Shown here: one piece after another, positions 25,124 through 33,822 of the stretch | Layout of the letters: every line of letters begins with the position of its first letter | Position numbering within the stretch: position 1 is the first letter of the stretch | Source: Solwaraspora sp. WMMA2065 | GTDB lineage: Bacteria > Actinomycetota > Actinomycetes > Mycobacteriales > Micromonosporaceae | Direction: 5' to 3' | Length of the DNA: 64,000 bases | Assembly (NCBI RefSeq): GCF_030345075.1 | Contig: NZ_CP128361.1 | Span: 6,138,001-6,202,000, forward strand | Notes under the pieces: generated by a model | Database searches by the model: none | What the model saw: the letters and a program-made list of their open reading frames with translations, nothing else | Told to the model about the DNA's origin: nothing | Translations under genes and position numbers: made by a program

Positions 25124-28100
25124 GTGCAGTCAACGTTGAAACGGGTGGCCAGCGTCTCGCTGGCCGCGCTACTTGGCACCGCTGGCGGGTTGGCGGTGAC
25201 GGCCGCACCCGCCTACGCAGCTCCCGGAGACGCGCATGCGAGGGGGGTGATCGTCGACCTCTCGGCTGAGGTCCTCGGGATTCCGGTGATCGAGGCCAGT
25301 GCGGTGATCGGGTCGGTGGACGCCCCACCCGCCGGCGGCACCGACACCGAGACCCTGCTCGACATCACCCTGCCGGGAGCCATCGGCGTCGCCGCCGACG
25401 GCACCGTCCTGGAGGTCAGCGCTACCAGGGGCCCAATTTCGTCGTCCGCCTCGTCCTCGGTCGCCGACGTGTCGTTGGACATCCTCGGGGTGAACGTGCT
25501 GACCGCATCGGCCGTCGAGGCTGCGGTCAGCTGCCCCTTCGTCGGTCCGCAGACTGCCGACACGACGTTGACCGGGCTTACCGTGTTCGGCCTGGCGGAG
25601 GTCCTGATCCCGAACGGGCCGAGCCTTGACGTGAGCGCCGCGGTGACGGTACCGGGTCTGGTCGGAGCGATGCTCGATGTCTCGCTGTCGCGTATCGAGA
25701 CCGTCACCGCCGACAGCGCGGCGGCGGCCACCATCGTGCTCACCGCCTCACTCTCGGGTCTGCTCCTCGGGTTCCCGGTGGTCATCCCGGTCGGTGAAGT
25801 CATCATCGCCGAGGCCACCTGTGAACGTCCGGCCGCACCGGCGCCGCCGACTGCGTCGTCTATTGATCCGGATTCTGGTCCGCAGTCTGGTGGTCAGGTG
25901 GTGACGATCACTGGTTCGGGTTTTGTGCCGGGTGACACGGCGGTGACGTTTGACGGGTTGCCGGCCACTGATGTGGTGGTGGATCCGTCTGGTACGTCGT
26001 TGACGGCGGTGACTCCGGCGCATGCGCCTGGTGTGGTGGATGTGGTGGTGACCACTGATGGTGGTTCGACTGATCCGTTGGCGTACACGTATCTGGCTGA
26101 TGGTTCGGATGCGGTGGTGACGGATCTGGATCCTGATTTCGGGCCGACGTCTGGTGGTACCACGGTGACGATTACTGGTTCGGGTTTCACTGGGGCGACC
26201 GGTGTCACGTTTGATGGCGTGGCGGGTACGGGGTTCGCGGTGAATCCGGCTGGTACGGAGATCACGGTGGTGACTCCGCCGGGTGCTGCTGGTCCGGCTG
26301 ATGTGGTGTTGGTGTTCCCGGCTGGTACTGCGGATGCGGGGATCTTCACCTATGTGCCGCCGACGATTGATTCGGTGGTGCCGGATTCGGGTCCGAACAC
26401 GGGTGGTACCACGGTGACGGTCACGGGTTCCGGGTTCACCGGGGCGACTGATGTGACGTTCGGTGGTGTGCCGGGGACTGATCTGGTGGTGGATCCGTCG
26501 GGTATGTCGTTGACGGTGGTGACGCCGCCGGGGCCGGTGGGTCCGGTTGATGTGGTGGTGGTGTTGCCGGGTGACGACGCGGTCGCTCCGGACGGCTTCA
26601 CCTACGTGGTCGCGCCGCCGACTGCGTCGTCTATTGATCCGGATTCTGGTCCGCAGTCTGGTGGTCAGGTGGTGACGATCACTGGTTCGGGTTTTGTGCC
26701 GGGTGACACGGCGGTGACGTTTGACGGGTTGCCGGCCACTGATGTGGTGGTGGATCCGTCGGGTACGTCGTTGACGGCGGTGACTCCGGCGCATGCGCCT
26801 GGTGTGGTGGATGTGGTGGTGACCACTGATGGTGGTTCGACTGATCCGTTGGCGTACACGTATCTGGCTGATGGTTCGGATGCGGTGGTGACGGATCTGG
26901 ATCCTGATTTCGGGCCGACGTCTGGTGGTACCACGGTGACGATTACTGGTTCGGGTTTCACTGGGGCGACCGGTGTCACGTTTGATGGCGTGGCGGGTAC
27001 GGGGTTCGCGGTGAATCCGGCTGGTACGGAGATCACGGTGGTGACTCCGCCGGGTGCTGCTGGTCCGGCTGATGTGGTGTTGGTGTTCCCGGCTGGTACT
27101 GCGGATGCGGGGATCTTCACCTATGTGCCGCCGACGATTGATTCGGTGGTGCCGGATTCGGGTCCGAACACGGGTGGTACCACGGTGACGGTCACGGGTT
27201 CCGGGTTCACCGGGGCGACTGATGTGACGTTCGGTGGTGTGCCGGGGACTGATCTGGTGGTGGATCCGTCGGGTATGTCGTTGACGGTGGTGACGCCGCC
27301 GGGGCCGGTGGGTCCGGTTGATGTGGTGGTGGTGTTGCCGGGTGACGACGCGGTCGCTCCGGACGGCTTCACCTACGTGGTCGCGCCGCCGACTGCGTCG
27401 TCTATTGATCCGGATTCTGGTCCGCAGTCTGGTGGTCAGGTGGTGACGATCACTGGTTCGGGTTTTGTGCCGGGTGACACGGCGGTGACGTTTGACGGGT
27501 TGCCGGCCACTGATGTGGTGGTGGATCCGTCGGGTACGTCGTTGACGGCGGTGACTCCGGCGCATGCGCCTGGTGTGGTGGATGTGGTGGTGACCACTGA
27601 TGGTGGTTCGACTGATCCGTTGGCGTACACGTATCTGGCTGATGGTTCGGATGCGGTGGTGACGGATCTGGATCCTGATTTCGGGCCGACGTCTGGTGGT
27701 ACCACGGTGACGATTACTGGTTCGGGTTTCACTGGGGCGACCGGTGTCACGTTTGATGGCGTGGCGGGTACGGGGTTCGCGGTGAATCCGGCTGGTACGG
27801 AGATCACGGTGGTGACTCCGCCGGGTGCTGCTGGTCCGGCTGATGTGGTGTTGGTGTTCCCGGCTGGTACTGCGGATGCGGGGATCTTCACCTATGTGCC
27901 GCCGACGATTGATTCGGTGGTGCCGGATTCGGGTCCGAACACGGGTGGTACCACGGTGACGGTCACGGGTTCCGGGTTCACCGGGGCGACTGATGTGACG
28001 TTCGGTGGTGTGCCGGGGACTGATCTGGTGGTGGATCCGTCGGGTACGTCGTTGACGGTGGTGACGCCGCCGGGGCCGGTGGGTCCGGTTGATGTGGTGG

Positions 28101-28531
28101 TGGTGTTGCCGGGTGACGACGCGGTCGCTCCGGACGGCTTCACCTACTCGGGTGGCCCGGCACCGGTGATCGACTCGGTCGACCCTGGACAGGGACCGGC
28201 CAACGGCGGGACCACAGTGGTGGTCGGAGGCAGCGGCTTCATCCCAGGCCAGACGACCGTGACGATCTGCGGCAAGACGATTCCAGCGAACAAGGTCACG
28301 GTCAACAGTTCCGGGACCTCGCTGAGCTTCGTCACTCCGCCGTGCGACGTCAAGCACACAACCATCACGGTGACGACACCGAACGGCACCTCGAACGAGA
28401 TCGCCTTCCGGTACGTGGGGCTGCCGGTCACCGGCAGCGCGACCACGAACCTGATCACCAGCGGCGGTGCGCTCGTGGTGCTGGGCATCTCGTTGCTCCT
28501 GCTCACCCGCCGTCGGGCGAACAGGGCGTGA
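25124..28531 (+). CDS. LPxTG cell-wall surface protein with ten IPT/TIG domains (choice-of-anchor P type)
   Basis: A 1135-residue secreted protein. The signal peptide covers about residues 1-33 (ending APAYA). An N-terminal domain (about 36-235) resembles the choice-of-anchor P domain. Nine IPT/TIG immunoglobulin-like domains follow in three nearly identical 257-residue units (240-496, 497-753, 754-1008), and then a tenth, diverged TIG domain with a Cys pair (about 1009-1097). The C-terminus has the sortase signal LPVTG at 1100-1104, a hydrophobic span and RRRANRA. It is predicted to be covalently attached to peptidoglycan and to stand off the surface. I chose the GTG at 25124, six bases after GGGGGA. 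No sortase gene lies in the window. The repeat part uses many T-ending codons, unlike its neighbours. Confidence 0.9.
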   Translation: MQSTLKRVASVSLAALLGTAGGLAVTAAPAYAAPGDAHARGVIVDLSAEVLGIPVIEASAVIGSVDAPPAGGTDTETLLDITLPGAIGVAADGTVLEVSATRGPISSSASSSVADVSLDILGVNVLTASAVEAAVSCPFVGPQTADTTLTGLTVFGLAEVLIPNGPSLDVSAAVTVPGLVGAMLDVSLSRIETVTADSAAAATIVLTASLSGLLLGFPVVIPVGEVIIAEATCERPAAPAPPTASSIDPDSGPQSGGQVVTITGSGFVPGDTAVTFDGLPATDVVVDPSGTSLTAVTPAHAPGVVDVVVTTDGGSTDPLAYTYLADGSDAVVTDLDPDFGPTSGGTTVTITGSGFTGATGVTFDGVAGTGFAVNPAGTEITVVTPPGAAGPADVVLVFPAGTADAGIFTYVPPTIDSVVPDSGPNTGGTTVTVTGSGFTGATDVTFGGVPGTDLVVDPSGMSLTVVTPPGPVGPVDVVVVLPGDDAVAPDGFTYVVAPPTASSIDPDSGPQSGGQVVTITGSGFVPGDTAVTFDGLPATDVVVDPSGTSLTAVTPAHAPGVVDVVVTTDGGSTDPLAYTYLADGSDAVVTDLDPDFGPTSGGTTVTITGSGFTGATGVTFDGVAGTGFAVNPAGTEITVVTPPGAAGPADVVLVFPAGTADAGIFTYVPPTIDSVVPDSGPNTGGTTVTVTGSGFTGATDVTFGGVPGTDLVVDPSGMSLTVVTPPGPVGPVDVVVVLPGDDAVAPDGFTYVVAPPTASSIDPDSGPQSGGQVVTITGSGFVPGDTAVTFDGLPATDVVVDPSGTSLTAVTPAHAPGVVDVVVTTDGGSTDPLAYTYLADGSDAVVTDLDPDFGPTSGGTTVTITGSGFTGATGVTFDGVAGTGFAVNPAGTEITVVTPPGAAGPADVVLVFPAGTADAGIFTYVPPTIDSVVPDSGPNTGGTTVTVTGSGFTGATDVTFGGVPGTDLVVDPSGTSLTVVTPPGPVGPVDVVVVLPGDDAVAPDGFTYSGGPAPVIDSVDPGQGPANGGTTVVVGGSGFIPGQTTVTICGKTIPANKVTVNSSGTSLSFVTPPCDVKHTTITVTTPNGTSNEIAFRYVGLPVTGSATTNLITSGGALVVLGISLLLLTRRRANRA
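25841..28147 (+). repeat. Three tandem 771-bp units inside the surface protein gene
   Basis: Copies start at 25841, 26612 and 27383 and end with the shared GGCTTCACCTAC at about 28147. I see only single-base differences, such as the T/G in the GGATCCGTC(T/G) codon at 25990 and the ATG/ACG change that turns Met to Thr in copy 3. Each copy encodes three different TIG domains, so the triple unit, not the single domain, was amplified. Assembly collapse or expansion is a real risk here. Confidence 0.95.
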
Positions 28532-28549
28532 CACGCAACAACTGAGAAA

Positions 28550-28591
28550 GCGGGTGGCCCCGGGAGCGCATGAGCGACCGGGGCCACCCGC
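28550..28591 (+). terminator. Terminator after the surface protein gene
   Basis: GCGGGTGGCCCCGG (28550-28563) pairs perfectly with 28578-28591 over a 14-base loop, 18 bases after the stop codon. No T-run follows. Confidence 0.75.
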
Positions 28592-28671
28592 CGTTACCAG
28601 GCTCACCGGGCCGGACCCGACCGGACGATAACGGGGTGCCAGCGGCGTCGGATCATGCGATGGTCGGCGGC

Positions 28672-29499
28672 ATGACCGACTATCTGGCGCTCAACCGGGC
28701 CAGCTGGGACGAGCGCGCGCCGGCACACGCCGCATCGCCGGACTACCGGGTGGCGCAGCTGATCGCCGACCCGGCGCTGCTCAGTGAGGTGGTGCGCTTC
28801 GACCTGCCGAGGCTCGGCGACCTGACCGGCGTACGCGGAGTGCATCTGCAGTGCCACATCGGCACCGACACGCTGTCGCTGGCCCGGCTGGGCGCGACCA
28901 TGACCGGCCTGGACCTTTCCGGCGCGTCCCTGGCCGAGGCCCGGCGGATCGCCGCAGCCGCACAGACCCCGGTCGAGTACGTCGAAGCCGATGTCTACCG
29001 CGCCGTGGAGGTGCTCGGCGCGGGAGGGTTCGACCTCGTCTTCACCGGGATCGGCGCGCTCTGCTGGCTGCCGAGCGTGACCCGATGGGCGGAGACGGTG
29101 GCCGCACTGCTGCGGCCGGGCGGCCGGCTGTTCCTGCGGGAAGGGCACCCGGCGCTGTGGGCGGTCGACGAGACCCGCCCGGACGGCCTGCTCGTGCTCG
29201 ACCTGCCGTACTTCGAGACGGACCGGCCGCTGGTATGGAACGAGGACGGCACCTACGTCGATACGGCCGTCAGCTTCACCCATAACCTGACCCACTCCTG
29301 GAACCACGGCATCGGGGAGATCTTCACCGCGCTCACCGACGCCGGGCTCCAGGTGACGATGCTGGTCGAGCACGACAGCGTGCCGTGGAACGCGTTGCCC
29401 GGCCGGATGATAAAGGGCGACGACGGCGAGTGGCGGTTGACTGAACGACCGGAGCGGTTCCCACTCAGCTACACCCTGCAGGCGGTCCGGGTCAGCTAA
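28672..29499 (+). CDS. Class I SAM-dependent methyltransferase
   Basis: The 275-residue protein has the SAM-binding motif I variant HLQCHIGTDTLSLARLGA, the acidic ribose-binding loop LDLSGASL, the EADVY motif and the later GGRLFLREGHP strand. Methyl acceptor unknown; small-molecule acceptors are typical of this subtype. The ATG at 28672 is preferred (MTDYLALNRASWDERA is the usual family start); an ATG at 28660 is possible. Its 3' end overlaps that of the convergent ABC gene by eight bases. Confidence 0.85.
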   Translation: MTDYLALNRASWDERAPAHAASPDYRVAQLIADPALLSEVVRFDLPRLGDLTGVRGVHLQCHIGTDTLSLARLGATMTGLDLSGASLAEARRIAAAAQTPVEYVEADVYRAVEVLGAGGFDLVFTGIGALCWLPSVTRWAETVAALLRPGGRLFLREGHPALWAVDETRPDGLLVLDLPYFETDRPLVWNEDGTYVDTAVSFTHNLTHSWNHGIGEIFTALTDAGLQVTMLVEHDSVPWNALPGRMIKGDDGEWRLTERPERFPLSYTLQAVRVS

Positions 29500-31483
29500 G
29501 GCTGTCGCGCCACTGGTGGTGCAGCACGGCGTACCGACCGCCGTCGGCGATCAGGTCGGCGGGCCGGCCGTCCTCGACGATCCGGCCGTCGTCGAGGACC
29601 AGCACCCGGTCGGCGATCTGCACCGTCGACAGCCGATGCGCGATGACCAGCGCAGTGCGCCCGTGGCCGGTCGGCGAGCTGTTGGCCCCCGGTCCGTCGC
29701 CGTTGCGGCCACCGTCGTTGCCGCCACCGCAGTTCTGGCTACTGCAGTTCTGGCCACCGTCGAGCATGGTCTGCAACGCCCGCTGCACCAGGCGCTCGGT
29801 CGGCACGTCCAGCGACGAGGTCGCCTCGTCGAGGATCAAAACTGCCGGGTCGGCCAGCACCGCCCGGGCGAAGGCGACCAACTGCCGTTGCCCGGCGGAC
29901 AGCCGCCCGCCGCGCCGGTGCACGTCGGTGGCGTACCCGTCGGGAAGTCCGGCGATGAACTCGTGTGCGCCGATCGCCCGCGCCGCAGCCTCGACCTCGG
30001 TGTCGGTGGCGTCCGGCCGGCCGAACCGGATGTTGTCCGCGACGCTGCCGGCGAAGAGGTGATTCTCCTGCGTCACCATGATCACGTCCCGCCGTAGGTC
30101 GCGGCCGGCGATGTCGCGCAGGTCGATCCCGTCCAGGGTGACCGACCCGCTGACCGGATCGTAGAGCCGGGCCACCAGCTTGGCGATCGTTGACTTGCCG
30201 GCCCCGGTGGCCCCGACCAGCGCGACCGTCTGCCCGGCCGGAATGCGCAGGGTCAGCTCGGGCAGCACCAGACGGTCCGGCCGGTAGCCGAAGGAAACGG
30301 CATGCAGCCGCACCGCGCCGCGTACCGGCTGCGGCAGCGGCCGCGGCCGCACCGGTTCGGGGACGTCCGGCCGCTCGTCGAGTACGCCGGAGAGCTTCTC
30401 CAGCGCCGCGGTCGCCGACTGCAGCGAGTTGTAGAACTGGCTCAGCTCCTGCATCGGCTCGAAGAACCGGCGCAGGTACAGCAGGAACGCGGCGAGCACG
30501 CCGATCTCAGTGCGGCCCTGCAGCACCTGCCAACCGCCGAAGGTGAGCACCATCGCGATGGCCACGTTGCCGATGCCCTTGAGGCTCGGTGAGTAGATCG
30601 CGATCAGCCGGAACGCGTGCAGGCTGGCCCGCTGGAAGCCGGTGTTGACCTCTGCGAAGATCTCCTGGTTGCGGGGCTCGCGCCGGAACGCGTGCACGGC
30701 CCGGACACCACCGAGCGACTCCACGAAGTGGACGATCAGCAGCGCCACAGTCTCCCGGGTACGCCGGTAGGCGACGGTGGAGGCGCGGGCGAACCAGATC
30801 GACATCCACAGCAGGAACGGGAATGCCAGCAGGGTCACCAGGGCCAGCGGCAGGTCCAGCCAGAGCAGGATCGCCGCCACCGAGACCACCGACAGCCCGG
30901 CGAGCACCAGATCGTCGATGCCGCCGTTGACCAGCTCGGAGATCGAGTCCATGTCACTGGTCAACCGGGCCACCACCCGGCCGGAGGTGTAGCGCTCGTG
31001 AAAGCTGACCGACAGGCCGAGGAAATGCCGGTACACCCGCTGACGCAGGTCGAGCAGGATCGCCTGACCGATCCGGGCAGACAGGATCAGGAAGCTGCGC
31101 TTGCCGACGTACTCGGCGACGGTGGCGACCGCGAAGGCGACGGCGATCGCGATCAGCGGCCCCGCGTCGCCGTCGTCGGTCAGCGGCGGAATGGCCCGGT
31201 CGATACCCAGCATCACCAGGTACGGACCGGCCATCGCGGCGGCGTTCTGCAGCAGCAGCAGGGCGACCGCCACCGCGATCATGCGCCGGTGCGGCCGGGT
31301 CAGCGAGCCGAGCAGCGCCCGGCTGCGGGCCCGGACCCGGGCGTTGTCGACCGGGTCGCCGTCGCCTGCGCCGCCGACCCCGTCCGCCGCCCGGTCGGAG
31401 ATCCCACGCCAGTCCAGCTGCCCGTCGTCGTACCTGCTCGCGTCGCGATCTGCGGTACCGCCGGCACCGTCGGTCCGGTTCAC
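29492..31483 (-). CDS. ABC exporter half, catalytic-site subunit
   Basis: A 663-residue fused permease-ATPase, second gene of a heterodimeric type IV ABC exporter. A disordered leader (1-60) precedes six membrane helices (about 70-370). The nucleotide-binding domain has Walker A GATGAGKST, signature LSAGQ, and Walker B ILDEATSSLD with the catalytic Glu553; the switch is His616 (AHRLS). Between D-loop and H-loop there is an unusual 32-residue insertion (about 576-607) rich in Gly, Asn, Gln and Cys. The GTG start at 31483 overlaps the stop of the partner gene (GTGA), so the two are translationally coupled. Substrate unknown; lipids, peptides or drugs are typical. Confidence 0.9.
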   Translation of the reverse strand: MNRTDGAGGTADRDASRYDDGQLDWRGISDRAADGVGGAGDGDPVDNARVRARSRALLGSLTRPHRRMIAVAVALLLLQNAAAMAGPYLVMLGIDRAIPPLTDDGDAGPLIAIAVAFAVATVAEYVGKRSFLILSARIGQAILLDLRQRVYRHFLGLSVSFHERYTSGRVVARLTSDMDSISELVNGGIDDLVLAGLSVVSVAAILLWLDLPLALVTLLAFPFLLWMSIWFARASTVAYRRTRETVALLIVHFVESLGGVRAVHAFRREPRNQEIFAEVNTGFQRASLHAFRLIAIYSPSLKGIGNVAIAMVLTFGGWQVLQGRTEIGVLAAFLLYLRRFFEPMQELSQFYNSLQSATAALEKLSGVLDERPDVPEPVRPRPLPQPVRGAVRLHAVSFGYRPDRLVLPELTLRIPAGQTVALVGATGAGKSTIAKLVARLYDPVSGSVTLDGIDLRDIAGRDLRRDVIMVTQENHLFAGSVADNIRFGRPDATDTEVEAAARAIGAHEFIAGLPDGYATDVHRRGGRLSAGQRQLVAFARAVLADPAVLILDEATSSLDVPTERLVQRALQTMLDGGQNCSSQNCGGGNDGGRNGDGPGANSSPTGHGRTALVIAHRLSTVQIADRVLVLDDGRIVEDGRPADLIADGGRYAVLHHQWRDSLS

Positions 31484-33264
31484 CGCGACCTGACCAGGCC
31501 GGGTCCGTCGGCGGAGAGTACGGCCCGGTAGGCGGGCACGGTGGCGAGCAGTTCGGTGTGGGTGCCGACAGCCGCGATCCGGCCCGCGTCCAGCAGTGCC
31601 ACCCGGTCGGCCAACGCGACCGTGGACGGCCGGTGCACCACCAGCAGCGCGGTGGTGCCGACCAGCACTCGGCGCAGCGCCTGCTCCACCAACGCCTCGG
31701 TGTGCACGTCCAGGGCGGACAGCGGGTCGTCGAGCACCAGCACCCGGGGCCGGCCCAGCACCGCCCGGGCCAGCGCCAGCCGCTGCCGCTGTCCGCCGGA
31801 CAGTGACAGCCCCTGCTCGCCGATTCGGGTCCGCAACCCCCAGGGCAGGTCGTGGACGAAGTCGGCCTGCGCCAACCGGACCGCGGCGTGCACCTCGGCG
31901 TCGGTGGCGTCCGGGCGGCCGAGGGTCAAATTCTCCCGGACCGACATCGAGAACAGGGTGGGGTCCTCGAACGCCACGCCGACGCACCGGCGCAGCTCGT
32001 CGAGGCGCAGGTCGCGCAGGTCATGACCGTCCAGGGTGATCCGCCCGCCGGTGACGTCGTACAGCCGCGGCACCAGCGACACCAGGCTGGTCTTGCCGCT
32101 GCCGGTCAGGCCGGCGATGGCCAACGTCTCACCCGGCCGTACGGTGAGGTCGACGCCGCGCAGCACCGGCTCCGGCGTCCCCGGGTAGCCGAAGGTGACG
32201 TTGTCGAAACGCAACTCGCCGCGGACCTCACCGACCCGGATCCTGATGGCATCCGGTCGGTCGACGATCGACGGCGAGGTGTCCAGCACCTCCTGAATCC
32301 GGTCGGCGGCGGTCATCGCCTCCTGGGCGTGCGAGATGATCCAGCCCAGCGACTTGATCGGCCAGATCAGCATCAGTTGCAGGGTGACGAAGGCGACCAG
32401 TTGACCGATGGTGAGCTGCTGGTCGGCGACGGCGACAGCCCCGACAACCAGCACGACCGCGAGGCTCGCGTTCGGCACCAGGTCGTAGCGGGCCGAGGCA
32501 TGGGCGAGCAGCCGGCCCTTGCCGACCGCGGTGTCGTGCAGCTCGCGGGCCAGGTCGGTGAAGCGCGCGGTGAGGTACGGCCCGCGCCCGAACGAAATGA
32601 TGGTCCGCAGCCCTTGCGCGGACTCCTCGACCAGGGTGGCCAGGTCACCCTGCTGGTCCTGCATTCGTCGGGACACCCGCAGGTAGGCGCGGGTGAACTG
32701 GTGGCTGAACAGGTATAGCGGTAGGGCGCTGGCCGCCACCACCAGTCCCAACGGCCAGTACAGGTGCAGCAGCAGCGCCACCACGGTCAGGTAGGTCGCC
32801 GAGTTGAGGATCAGGAACAGCAGGCCGAAGGAGAGGAAGCGTCGGATAACCGACAGATCGCTGATCGCCCGGGACAGCAGCTGCCCGGACTGCCACTGGT
32901 CGTGGAAGGTGACCGGGAGTCGCTGCAGGTGGGCGTAGATGTCGTCGCGGATGGTGCTCTCCATCCCGATCGACGAGGCACTCTGTGTCCACCGCCGGAT
33001 GAAGATGAGCACCGCCTCGACGACGCCGAGCAGCAGGGCGAGTCCACCGAGGAACAGCAGACCAGCGGGATCACCAGCGGCCACCGGGCCGTCCACCACC
33101 TCGGCGATGACCAGCGGGATGGCGATGCCGGCCCCGGTCGCTGCTGCGGCGGCCGCCAGCAGCCAACCAAGTTGACCGAGGTACGGGCGCAGGTAACAGC
33201 GCAGTCGCCAGAGATTGTGGACGGCGCGCCGCCGGGGCGGAGATCGGTCGGGTACGGCGTCCAC
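31480..33264 (-). CDS. ABC exporter half with degenerate Walker B
   Basis: A 594-residue permease-ATPase, first gene of the pair. Six membrane helices lie at about 35-320. The NBD has Walker A GLTGSGKTS, a perfect signature LSGGQRQRLALARA and an H-loop His in VVHRPSTV. Walker B reads VLVLDDPLSALD, so Asp513 replaces the catalytic Glu. In heterodimeric exporters such as TM287/288, LmrCD and BmrCD one ATP site is degenerate in this way, so this protein contributes the non-hydrolysing site and its partner the active one. The start is at 33264; there is a 30-base gap to the ogt stop downstream of that start. Confidence 0.9.
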   Translation of the reverse strand: MDAVPDRSPPRRRAVHNLWRLRCYLRPYLGQLGWLLAAAAAATGAGIAIPLVIAEVVDGPVAAGDPAGLLFLGGLALLLGVVEAVLIFIRRWTQSASSIGMESTIRDDIYAHLQRLPVTFHDQWQSGQLLSRAISDLSVIRRFLSFGLLFLILNSATYLTVVALLLHLYWPLGLVVAASALPLYLFSHQFTRAYLRVSRRMQDQQGDLATLVEESAQGLRTIISFGRGPYLTARFTDLARELHDTAVGKGRLLAHASARYDLVPNASLAVVLVVGAVAVADQQLTIGQLVAFVTLQLMLIWPIKSLGWIISHAQEAMTAADRIQEVLDTSPSIVDRPDAIRIRVGEVRGELRFDNVTFGYPGTPEPVLRGVDLTVRPGETLAIAGLTGSGKTSLVSLVPRLYDVTGGRITLDGHDLRDLRLDELRRCVGVAFEDPTLFSMSVRENLTLGRPDATDAEVHAAVRLAQADFVHDLPWGLRTRIGEQGLSLSGGQRQRLALARAVLGRPRVLVLDDPLSALDVHTEALVEQALRRVLVGTTALLVVHRPSTVALADRVALLDAGRIAAVGTHTELLATVPAYRAVLSADGPGLVRSR

Positions 33265-33294
33265 ACCACGACGGTAGCCGGTGCCGGCACCGGT

Positions 33295-33822
33295 TCACTG
33301 CCCTGCGAAGGTCACCTGCGATTCATGGTCGAGCAGCCACTTCTTGATCGGCAGACCCCATCGGTAGCCGCCCAGCGTGCCGTCGCCGCGCAGCACCCGG
33401 TGGCAGGGGACCACCAGCGCGACCGCGTTGCGGGCGCAGGCGCCGGCTGCCGCCCGGACCGCTGCCGGGCGGCCGGAGCGCAGGGCGAACGCCGTATAGC
33501 TGACCGGCCCGCCGGGCTTCACCTCACGCAGCGCCGACCAGGCGGTGCGCTGGAACGGACCGCCGCGCTGACTGACCGGGAGCTGGTCGATCGCAGTGAG
33601 CTCACCGGCCAGGTAGGACCGTACGGCGCGGGTGACGTCGCCGAGGTCGGCCCGGTGGCGGACCGGTCCGCGCAGGTCGGGGTGGACCACGGCGAGCAGG
33701 TCGTCCGGGTCGGCGGTGAAGCCGGCGGCCCGCAGTGCCCCGTCCGGGTCGGCGATCAGTGTCAGCGGCCCGACCGCCGTGGCGATCGTACTCGCGTCCA
33801 ATGTCGAAGACGTTGTCATCAT
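33295..33822 (-). CDS. ogt: Methylated-DNA-[protein]-cysteine S-methyltransferase
   Basis: It repairs O6-alkylguanine by suicidal transfer to an active Cys. The 175-residue protein has the motif VPCHRVL with Cys140, the helix-turn-helix segment with GRPAAVRAAAGACARN, and GGYRWGLPIK. The ATG at 33822 directly follows the stop of the Ada-AlkA gene, and a second ATG lies at 33819, so the two genes are coupled. The function complements the Ada-AlkA protein, which lacks an O6-methylguanine domain of its own. Confidence 0.93.
   Translation of the reverse strand: MMTTSSTLDASTIATAVGPLTLIADPDGALRAAGFTADPDDLLAVVHPDLRGPVRHRADLGDVTRAVRSYLAGELTAIDQLPVSQRGGPFQRTAWSALREVKPGGPVSYTAFALRSGRPAAVRAAAGACARNAVALVVPCHRVLRGDGTLGGYRWGLPIKKWLLDHESQVTFAGQ

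Noticed and set aside
25841-28147. Tandem repeats considered as a CRISPR array
   Set aside because: Units are 771 bp, contiguous and in frame within a coding region, with no short repeat-spacer pattern.
25748-28606. 952-codon repetitive frame on the minus strand opposite the TIG repeats
   Set aside because: It is His/Arg-rich and simply mirrors the 771-bp repeats; the plus strand has signal peptide, TIG domains and LPxTG anchor.
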